Shown here in pieces: positions 1 to 6,400 of a DNA stretch of 6,729 nt. The position numbers were made by a program, and so were the translations under genes. The notes below the pieces were generated by a model. That model saw only the letters and a list, made by a program, of their open reading frames with translations, did not search any database and had not been told where the DNA came from. The DNA lies in contig CAINDZ010000314.1 in the NCBI GenBank assembly GCA_903847545.1, positions 1 to 6,729 of the forward strand, given 5' to 3'. The stretch comes from an uncultured bacterium (lineage in GTDB: Bacteria > Krumholzibacteriota > Krumholzibacteriia > LZORAL124-64-63). The first letter of the stretch is position 1, and each line of letters opens with the position of its first letter.

Positions 1-48
1 GACAGCGCGCCGCGCAGCGCGTCGGGCCACGACCGCAACGAGCGCTGA
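1..48 (+). CDS. Possible 3' end of a plus-strand gene (partial)
   Basis: Frame 1 from the window edge reads 15 codons (ending GHDRNER) to a TGA at 46-48, and all 15 codons end in G or C, as in the coding genes here. If real, the gene converges on the regulator, whose stop lies 20 bases further on. The other two plus frames also stay open here, so this is weak evidence. The product cannot be identified from so short a tail. Confidence 0.3.
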   Translation, partial: DSAPRSASGHDRNER

Positions 49-68
49 CCCTTGCTCGCGTCCGCGAC

Positions 69-2501
69 CTAGCGCGTGCCCGGTTCCGCCTGCCGCAGCC
101 AGCGGTAGAGCGTCATCCGCGAAACACCCAGCTGCCGCGCCGCGCGAGCCTTGTTGCCGCCCGTGCGGGCGAGCACCGAGTGCAGCGCCGCGCCGCCGGG
201 GCGCGCCGGGCCGGCCGCGGCGGGTTCGGGCGCCAGCTCCACGCGCAGCGTGCCTTCCGCCTGGTCCCGGTTCAGCACCACGGCCAGTCCCTCGCGCCGG
301 TTGAGCCAGGCCTGCTGCGCCAGCAGCTCGAGCTCGGCCACGTTGCCCGGCCACGCGTGCTCGGCCAGGGCCACCAGCGCCGGCGTGTCGAACACCGTGC
401 GGGCGGTCAGCGCCGAGCCCTCGAGCCGCGTCAGGAAGTGGTCCAGCAGCGGCAGCAGGTCCTGGCGCCGCTCGCGCAGCGGCGCGATGCGCACCGTCAT
501 CAGGCGCAGGCGGAAGTAGAGGTCGGGGCGGAAGCGGCCTGCCTCGGCCAGCGCGGCCAGGTTGTCCGACGCGGTCGCGATGACGCGGATGTCGCGCGGC
601 TGCTCGCCCCCGTCGCTGCGCCGCCGCCAGGCGCCGTCGCGCACCAGGCGCAGCACCTCCATCTGCAGGGCCGGCGGTAGGGCCTCGATGTCCGTCAGCA
701 GCAGCGTGCCGCCCTCGGCGCGGGCCAGCAGGCCGCCGCGGCCGTCGCCGGCCTCGCCTTCCAGTTCCCAGGCCAGCGTCGCGCCGTCGCCGCCGGCGCA
801 GTCCAGGCGCAGGAACGGGCGCTCGCCGCGGGGGCCGTTCTCGTGCAGGCGGCGCGCCAGCAGGGCGCGGCCGCTGCCCGGCTCGCCCACCACCAGCACG
901 GGGCCGCCGTGGCGGGCGAAGCCGTCGCACCGGCGCAGCGACTGCTGCACCGCCGGCGACACGGCCACCACGCGCGTGCCCGGCGCCCGTCGCGCCGAGA
1001 ACGTGCGCCACAGCGACTGGTCGCCGCCGTCGCGCAGGCGGCGACGCGACAGCTCCGACACGACCGAGGCGATCTCGCCGGCCAGGCCGGGCACGCCCAG
1101 GTCCTGGCTGGCCTGCTGCGCCCGCAGCGCGCTGCGCCAGGCGACGTCCAGCGCGTCGGCGCCGGCGCCCTGGCGACCGGCGCCCTCGGGGGCGCGGCCC
1201 AGCAGCCGGGCGAGGTGGTAGTCGCACACCATGGCCTCGTGGCGCGCGGTCATCGCCAGCAGCTCGGACGCGGCCTCCTCGAGCTCGCGGCGGGCCACCG
1301 GCAGCCGGCCCAGGTGGGCGGCGTTCAGGCCGAGGCAGCGGCGGATGACGGCGGTCTCGAAGCGGTCGCCGATCTCGCGGGCCAGCACGAGCGCCTCGTC
1401 CAGCACGCGCAGCGCGTCGGCGTGGCGCCCCTCCAGGTCCAGGCACTCGCCCTCGCGGCGCAGCAGCTCCATCACCAGGTCGCCGCGCGGCGCCAGCCGT
1501 CGCGCGACGCCCATCGCGCGGCGGTAGTACAGGCGCGCCTCGGCGGGACATCCCTCGTCGCGGCACACGTCGCCCATGAACTCCAGGGCGAGCGATTCCT
1601 CGCGCGCGAAGCCGTGTTCCCGGGCCACGGCATAGGCGTCCAGCAGGTCGGTGCGCGCGGCCGCGAACTCCTCGCGCAGGCGGCGCACGTTGCCCAGGGC
1701 CAGGCGCGCGCGGCAGTTCATGTCGGGCAGGTTGCCGACCAGCGCCAGCTCGGCGGCCAGCAGTTCGGCGGCCGGCTCGTAGTCGCCCTGCTTGTAGCAG
1801 ACGATCGCCAGGTTCTGGTAGTTCTGCGCCAGGCGCGGCCGTGCGCCCAGCCGGCTGTTGATGGCCAGGCTCTTCTCGAACCAGCGGCGCGACTCGTCCA
1901 GGCGGCCGGCCGACAGGTGGGTCCAGCCCAGGAAGTTGGCGGCGACGGCGCCGCGCACGGGCTCGTCCAGCACGGCGAACGCCGCGCAGGCGAACTCGAC
2001 GTGGCCGGTCGCCTCCTGCAGGCGGCCCTGCCAGCGCAGCGCGGCGCCCAGCAGCAGGCGCAACTCGGCCTGCACGGCGTCGGGCGCCGGCGTGTCGCCG
2101 GCGGCCTCGAGCAGCGCGCGGGCCGCGGCTTCGACCTCGGCGTAGCGCCCGTCCAGCAGCGCCAGGTTCAGTTCCAGCGCGCGCAGCGCCGGATCGTCAC
2201 GCTGCGCCTCGCCGTCCGAAGCCAGCGCGCGCACAAGGTCGCGCACCTCGTCGTGGCGCTTGAGCTCGACCAGGCACCACGCGCGCAGCAGCAGCGCCTC
2301 GCGGCGCGCGGCCGCGTCGGTCGTCGTCGCCAGCGTGGCGTCGAGGACGGCCAGCGCCTCGGCGTGGCGTCCCAGGCGGTGCAGGCGGCGGGCATCACGT
2401 TCGGGTCGCGCGGTGGCCGGCGCGGCGTCGTTCGTTCCCCGGGCGGTCGTGGGGCGGGCCGTGTCGGCGGCCCGGTCGCGGCGGAGACGGTCAGGGCGCA
2501 C
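69..2501 (-). CDS. TPR-repeat regulator with degenerate sigma54-activator-type AAA+ domain and Fis-type HTH
   Basis: This is an 810-residue cytoplasmic transcription regulator. Residues ~35-480 hold about ten TPR-like helical pairs (recurring GRx-AxxxxxxAL patterns), a likely protein- or peptide-binding sensor. Residues ~513-750 resemble the AAA+ domain of bacterial enhancer-binding proteins. Arginine-finger segment FRPDLYFRL (657-665) and WPGN (717-720) are recognisable. Degenerate sites are Walker A GEPGSGRA (539-546, Lys to Arg), no GAFTGA and a shortened loop (579-598), Walker B LLLTDI (600-605) for LFLDEI, Ser645 for the sensor I Asn, and Ala722 for the sensor II Arg. The Fis-type HTH (773-803, GGNKARAARQLGVSRMTLYR) looks intact. 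I chose the GTG at 2501 because GGAGG sits 7 bases upstream; a GTG at 2552 would add 17 residues but has a poorer ribosome site. The gene overlaps the upstream small gene by 11 bases and ends in TAG. Family assignment is firm; target and signal are unknown. Confidence 0.88.
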   Translation of the reverse strand: MRPDRLRRDRAADTARPTTARGTNDAAPATARPERDARRLHRLGRHAEALAVLDATLATTTDAAARREALLLRAWCLVELKRHDEVRDLVRALASDGEAQRDDPALRALELNLALLDGRYAEVEAAARALLEAAGDTPAPDAVQAELRLLLGAALRWQGRLQEATGHVEFACAAFAVLDEPVRGAVAANFLGWTHLSAGRLDESRRWFEKSLAINSRLGARPRLAQNYQNLAIVCYKQGDYEPAAELLAAELALVGNLPDMNCRARLALGNVRRLREEFAAARTDLLDAYAVAREHGFAREESLALEFMGDVCRDEGCPAEARLYYRRAMGVARRLAPRGDLVMELLRREGECLDLEGRHADALRVLDEALVLAREIGDRFETAVIRRCLGLNAAHLGRLPVARRELEEAASELLAMTARHEAMVCDYHLARLLGRAPEGAGRQGAGADALDVAWRSALRAQQASQDLGVPGLAGEIASVVSELSRRRLRDGGDQSLWRTFSARRAPGTRVVAVSPAVQQSLRRCDGFARHGGPVLVVGEPGSGRALLARRLHENGPRGERPFLRLDCAGGDGATLAWELEGEAGDGRGGLLARAEGGTLLLTDIEALPPALQMEVLRLVRDGAWRRRSDGGEQPRDIRVIATASDNLAALAEAGRFRPDLYFRLRLMTVRIAPLRERRQDLLPLLDHFLTRLEGSALTARTVFDTPALVALAEHAWPGNVAELELLAQQAWLNRREGLAVVLNRDQAEGTLRVELAPEPAAAGPARPGGAALHSVLARTGGNKARAARQLGVSRMTLYRWLRQAEPGTR

Positions 2502-2883
2502 GGTGCCACCTCCCCACGGCGAAGGCGCCGCCGCTGCCGGCGGACGCGCCACCCTCGAGGCGCACGAGGCGGAACGTCAGCAAGGGCTGGCCCGCGGGAT
2601 TGATGACCGGCACCAGGTAGAACGTGGTGGCGACCGGGGTCGGGGCCGTCACGGTGGCGGACGTCCCGGCCTGGACGCCATCGGCGGGCGCCGTCGGCGG
2701 CGTCGGAGAGATGTCCGCCGGGCGCAGCACGCCGTCCCCGGGGTCGCCGGCCGGCTCGTCGCTCAGGATGGGGGTCGGCGTGCGCCCGTAGGCGGCCGGC
2801 CCAGGGCCGGCGGCCAGCAGCGCGGCCGTCAGGAGCGTGGCCAGCACGGGATGCCGGCGGCGAAGCGGATACATGCGGTCCAT
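2491..2883 (-). CDS. Small putative secreted protein of unknown function
   Basis: This 130-residue protein starts at an ATG with AGGAG 5 bases upstream. Its N-terminus (MDRMYPLRRRHP) is basic. A hydrophobic stretch at about 13-30 (VLATLLTAALLAAGPGPAA) follows, with small residues that could serve a signal peptidase I site near residue 33. There is no cysteine, so it is not a lipoprotein. A Pro/Thr/Ala-rich segment (about 35-85) looks disordered. The C-terminal ~45 residues begin with a beta-like run (TFYLVPVINPAGQPLLTFRLVRL) that recalls the end of a fibronectin-III-like strand pair, then turn Gly/Ala-rich. I do not recognise a family. The frame stays open upstream to 3039, but that part lacks a convincing start site. 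The stop codon lies inside the regulator's first codons, suggesting one operon and coupled translation. Confidence 0.65.
   Translation of the reverse strand: MDRMYPLRRRHPVLATLLTAALLAAGPGPAAYGRTPTPILSDEPAGDPGDGVLRPADISPTPPTAPADGVQAGTSATVTAPTPVATTFYLVPVINPAGQPLLTFRLVRLEGGASAGSGGAFAVGRWHRAP
2509..2515 (-). promoter_or_regulatory. Ribosome binding site that sets the regulator start
   Basis: On the minus strand GGGGAGG lies here, with its GGAGG core 7 bases before the GTG at 2501-2499. It falls inside the last codons of the small upstream gene, so ribosomes finishing that gene would arrive at this site. The alternative GTG at 2552-2550 has only a weak CGAGG directly abutting it. Confidence 0.7.
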
Positions 2884-2888
2884 GGCTG

Positions 2889-2893
2889 CTCCT
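2889..2893 (-). promoter_or_regulatory. Ribosome binding site of the small secreted protein
   Basis: AGGAG on the minus strand, 5 bases before the ATG at 2883-2881. It decides this start over the earlier in-frame start at 3039, which would put 52 polar residues ahead of the signal peptide. Confidence 0.7.
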
Positions 2894-3029
2894 GGGAGGG
2901 GGAGCCTGATTCCGATGGGTCCGGCAAGGTCCGTCTCGTCCGGCCGCGAGGCCCGGGTGGCCGCCGACGGGGCGGCGGCTGTCCGGGGCTCGCCAGGAGT
3001 GTCCCACGTGTGCCACGCAGGATGGTTGG

Positions 3030-3059
3030 AGACTAGCATTCGACGTTCAAAACGGTCAA
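3030..3059 (-). promoter_or_regulatory. Candidate minus-strand promoter, proximal
   Basis: On the minus strand, a -35-like TTGACC (3059-3054) and a weak -10-like TAGTCT (3035-3030) are separated by 18 bases, with TGC just before the -10 as in extended -10 promoters. Transcripts would begin near 3023, giving a leader of roughly 140 bases. The second arm of the inverted repeat lies in this spacer. Confidence 0.35.
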
Positions 3060-3093
3060 GGAAATTTTCTCTTTCAGTTTATTAAACGTCGAA
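3039..3093. repeat. Perfect 9-base inverted repeat, possible operator pair
   Basis: TTCGACGTT at 3039-3047 and its exact reverse complement AACGTCGAA at 3085-3093 have centres 46 bases apart. Each arm sits between the -35 and -10 boxes of a candidate minus-strand promoter. Such placement fits an autoregulatory operator bound by a dimeric HTH protein, perhaps the regulator encoded by this operon. The binding protein is inferred only. Confidence 0.5.
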
Positions 3094-3103
3094 ATGGCGT
3101 CAA
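3076..3103 (-). promoter_or_regulatory. Candidate minus-strand promoter, distal
   Basis: On the minus strand, a -35-like TTGACG (3103-3098) and a -10-like TAAACT (3081-3076) are separated by 16 bases within the AT-rich island. The -35 matches 5 of 6 and the -10 matches 4 of 6 housekeeping consensus positions. It would drive the small secreted protein and regulator. One arm of the inverted repeat lies in the spacer. Confidence 0.4.
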
Positions 3104-3113
3104 TTTAGGCGTC
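3087..3113. repeat. Three helically phased CGTC repeats
   Basis: CGTC occurs at 3087-3090, 3098-3101 and 3110-3113, so the starts are 11 and 12 bases apart, close to one helical turn. The last two extend to GGCGTC. The set covers the spacer and -35 region of the distal minus-strand promoter. It could be a run of half-sites, but a four-to-six-base match can also arise by chance. Confidence 0.35.
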
Positions 3114-3148
3114 ATGGCAGATTTTGATTTTGCTGTTTGATGGGAAAT

Positions 3149-3171
3149 GTGTCACATGGCCGGTGTCACAT
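3149..3171. repeat. Perfect 9-base direct repeat GTGTCACAT
   Basis: GTGTCACAT occurs at 3149-3157 and again at 3163-3171, with starts 14 bases apart. The first copy also lies in an 11-base near-palindrome (ATGTG, one base, CACAT, 3147-3157). The pair lies between the two divergent units and may be a regulator-binding site. It is not a clean match to a known CRP/FNR site. Confidence 0.45.
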
Positions 3172-3200
3172 CCGAGGGGTTGCGAGCGGCGGCATTTTTG

Positions 3201-3357
3201 TCCCCGCGCGGGGAACCTGTACGGCGGCAGCGACGTTGTCCCTTGTTCCCTGTGCAGGTGTTGCCGCCGGCGTGCGGGTGAACCCGATACGCTGACGAAA
3301 GGCCAAACCGCATCCCCGCCGGAGTCGGTCGGTTTTTTCGGCGTGATCGACCGGCGG
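3201..3357 (+). other. Hairpin-dense GC-rich segment, possible structured RNA or leader
   Basis: Several self-complementary elements crowd this stretch. There is a 14-base palindrome TCCCCGCGCGGGGA (3201-3214). ACCTG (3215-3219) can pair with CAGGT (3255-3259), while GGCGGCA (3223-3229) can pair with TGCCGCC (3262-3268). These stems cross, so they are exclusive or form a pseudoknot. A short stem CGGG-TGAA-CCCG (3275-3286) is flanked by GCGT and ACGC (3270-3273, 3289-3292). CCGCCGG (3316-3322) pairs with CCGGCGG (3351-3357), extended inward by TCGGTC/GATCGA around a loop holding six Ts. I match it to no known riboswitch class, and GC-rich DNA forms such stems easily. Confidence 0.3.
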
Positions 3358-3361
3358 TCAC

Positions 3362-3369
3362 TATATTTG
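3362..3369 (+). promoter_or_regulatory. ccsBA: Candidate promoter box TATATTTG for the cytochrome c synthetase
   Basis: TATATTTG matches the TAnnTTTG element at about -7 in Bacteroidota promoters and also reads as a housekeeping -10 (TATATT). The expected upstream TTG-type box is not clear; a T-run at 3333-3338 lies 23 bases upstream. A start near 3376 would leave a leader of about 70 bases before the ATG at 3445. Confidence 0.4.
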
Positions 3370-3444
3370 GACCCGCACCGTTAGGTACCGGACGGGTGAC
3401 GGCAACCGTGCGCTGGGCGCGTGGGCCGGGCCCGACAACCCTGG

Positions 3445-6400
3445 ATGGTCACCGTGAAAGGTTTCTTCAAGAACCCGGTCATTGCCTTCCTGTCGTCGCT
3501 GAAGCTCAGCGCCTTCCTGATGGCCGTGGCCGCCTTCGCGTCCGCCAAGGGGACGTTCATCGAATCCGCCGTGGGCCGCGACGGCGCGTACGCCCTGGTG
3601 TACGACGCCTGGTGGTTCGAGGCGGTGCTTGCCCTGCTTTCACTCAGCCTCGTGCTGTTGTTCATCAAGCGCTGGCCCTACAAGCCGCGCCAGTTCGGCT
3701 TCATGCTCGTGCACATCTCGATCGTGGTGATCCTCGTCAGCGCCGGCATCACGCGCTGGTTCGGCTACGAGGGCATCATGAGCATTCGCGAGGGCGGCAC
3801 GTCCGACTTCATCTTCTCCAACCACAAGCAGGTGTCGTTGTCGGCCGACGGGCAGACCGCCGGCTACCGCGTGCGCCTGTGGAAGGCGGGCGAGAACAAC
3901 GTCAAGGGCAGCGTCACGCTCGGCGGCCAGAAGTACAAGCTGGCCGTCACCGAGTTCTGGCCGCACTACGCCGAGTCGTGGCAGGCGGGGCCGGGCGGCC
4001 CGGCCGCGCTGGAGTTCGGGCTGCGGCAGCAGGGCCAGATGTCCGAGCAGATGCTGCTGCAGGGTGACCGCACGGAGATCGGCGAGATCGAGGCCCGGTT
4101 CCTCGAGGGCGCGTTCAGCGGCGCGATGTCGGCGTCGCGCTACGGCGACCTGCGCGTCAACATCGGCGGCCAGCCCTGCACCGTGCCGGTGCAGCCTTCC
4201 GGCAACCAGGTGGTTGCGTGCGGCGGCTACAAGCTGCAGGTCACCGAATTCCAGACCAAGTATACCGTCGGCGCGCAGTCGGACCCCGAGGGCCCGATGG
4301 TCAACCCGATGATCCGCGTCGCCATCACCGCGCCCGACGGCAAGAAGGGCGAGCGCATCCTCTTCGCGCTGCATCCCGACTTCTCGATGGGCCACAGCGG
4401 CGGCCAGGACGCCTTCGCCGAGCTGGACATGGTGTACCAGGTCAGCAGCGGCGTCGAGTTCGCCAAGGGCGGATCCACCGGTGTGCAGGGGCGCGCGTCG
4501 TTCCCGCTCACGGGCATGAACATGGAGACGCAGGAGGAATCGCAGATCCCGGCCGGCACGCCGTTCGACGTGCAGAAGAACGTCCTGTACCGGAACGCCG
4601 ACAACGGCTTCGGCATCGTGCCGATCGAGACGTACGCCTCGGTCGTCAAGGCGCCGGCGATGAGCCAGAGCAGCAACGACCCGCCGGCGGCGCGCGTCGT
4701 GCTGCGCGACGCCGCGGGCGCCGAGCTCGCGAACGTGGTCTGCATCGAGCAGGACAACCCGGTGCAGGTCCAGGTCGGGGGCAAGACCCTCGAACTGGCC
4801 TACGGCCCCCTGATCCACAAGCTGCCGTACACGGTCAAGCTGGACGACTTCGTCCTGCAGACCTACCCGGGCAGCGACAATCCGGCCACCTACGAGAGCT
4901 ACGTCTCGTTGGATGACCCGCAGTTGGGGGTCAGCGGCAGGAAGGTGCACATCTACATGAACCACCCGATGAACCACCGGGGCTCCAAGCACTTCCAGTC
5001 GTCGTACGACCGCGACCGGCGCGGCACGGTGCTTTCGGTCAACCACGACCCGGGCAAGGCGCCGACGTACTTCGGCTACTTCCTCATCTCGCTGGGCTTC
5101 CTGCTCATCATCGTCAAGGACCTGCTCTTCCCGCTGAAGTCGCGGAAGGGCGATGCCGCCGTGAAGAACGCCGCCGCCGTGGCGGCGCTCGGACTGCTGC
5201 TGGCGCTCCCGGCCGCCTCGGCCCGCGCCCAGGGGCACGACCCCAACGACGGCGGCGACCACTCGGGTCACAACCACGCGGTGTCGGCCGGCTTCGTCGA
5301 GTTGTCGCAGCCCGCCCGCGAGGCCGCGTCGCGCCTGATCATCCAGGACTACAACGGCCGCATGAAGCCGCTGGACACGATGGCGCGCGAAATGGTGATG
5401 AAGGTCGCCAAGCGCACCAAGTACCAGGGTCGCGAGCCGGTGGACCAGTACCTGAGCTGGGCGCTGAACCCGAACTTCTGGTGGGACAAGCCGCTGCTGA
5501 AGGTCAAGCACCCGGGGCTGAAGAAGCTGCTGGGCGTCGATCCCTCGACGACGCACGTCTCGGCCGCCAGCCTGTTCGACGAGCAGGGCCAGTACCGGCT
5601 GGCCGCGCAGATCGAGGAGGCGCAGCGCACGCCCGACCGCGAGCGCTCGAAGGTGCAGCGCGCGCTGCTCACGTTCGACGAGAGCTTCGAGCTGCTGTAC
5701 ATGACGTTCCGCGGCGCGACGCTCCGCCTCTACCCGATCCCCGGCGACGCGAACCACACGTGGCAGGACATCCAGACGACGCATCCCAAGCTGGACGCCG
5801 GGCAGCAGGCGGCCTTCGGTGCGGCGTTCGACGCGCTGGCCCGCGGCGTGCAGTCCGGCGACAACAACAGCATCATGGACGGCATCACGCGCACCCGCGC
5901 GCTGCAGGCGCAGTACGGCGCGAAGGTGATCCCCTCGGAGGGCAAGCTGAAGGCCGAGCTGGTCTACAACCGGGCCCACATCTTCTCGTGGATGATGATC
6001 CCGCTGCTGGTGACGTTCGGCTCGCTGATGGTGGTGTACATCTGGAACCTGTTCCGCAACCGGAACCAGAAGCTCAGCTTCCGCAACCCGCTGTACGCCT
6101 TTGGCGTCGGCTGCTACGGCGTGGCGTTCGTCGGCATGGTCATCGCCTACATCCTGCGCTGGGTGGCCTCGGGCCGCGCGCCGCTGAGCAACGGCCACGA
6201 GTCGCTGCTGTTCATCTCGATCGCCGTGGCGCTGGCCGGCCTGATCTTCGAGCTGGTCTACCGCCTGGCGGTGCCGGCGGCCCTGGGCGGCCTGCTGACC
6301 ACCGTCATCCTGGGCGTGTCGATGCTCTCGACGTTCGACCCGGCCATCGGGCCCCTGGTGCCGGTGCTGGTCAGCTACTGGCTGAACATCCACGTGACCA

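Larger units (their letters stand above)
2884..3444. other. Divergent intergenic region of 561 bases
   Basis: This is the only long stretch without a credible gene. Bases 2884-3030 are GC-rich and would be leader RNA of the minus-strand operon, including a possible hairpin with arms GCCGCC (2960-2965) and GGCGGC (2971-2976 or 2974-2979). Bases ~3035-3170 form an AT-rich island with candidate minus-strand promoters and repeats. Bases ~3180-3360 are GC-rich and dense in inverted repeats. Bases 3362-3444 hold a candidate plus-strand promoter and the leader of the synthetase gene. Short open frames here lack ribosome sites and the strong G/C bias at third positions, so I call none of them. Confidence 0.75.

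Noticed and set aside
843..2603. A 586-codon plus-strand open frame opposite the regulator.
   Set aside because: It is rich in Gln, Ala, Arg and His without motifs and mirrors the codon bias of the minus-strand gene, whose TPR, AAA+ and HTH signatures are convincing.
2168..3016. A 282-codon minus-strand open frame spanning the small gene and the regulator start.
   Set aside because: It is Arg/Pro/Ala-rich noise in a third frame, overlapping both better supported genes.
2996..3016. Sigma54 promoter resembling TGGCAC on the minus strand.
   Set aside because: TGGCAC is present, but no TTGC follows at the required spacing.
3301..3338. Intrinsic terminator before the T-run at 3333-3338.
   Set aside because: The stems available directly before the Ts are only 4 to 6 base pairs with large loops. 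I keep this only as part of the structured-leader idea.
3270..3357. Resemblance of GACGAAAGGCCAAACC to the conserved parts of GEMM (cyclic-di-GMP) riboswitches.
   Set aside because: The required GACGCAAAGC half and the GNRA-capped stem between the two halves are absent, so the resemblance is superficial.
3124..3384. Short open frames in the intergenic region (86 codons plus strand; 69 codons minus strand at 3152-3361).
   Set aside because: Neither has a ribosome site or the strong third-position G/C bias of the real genes, and both cross the repeat and hairpin elements.
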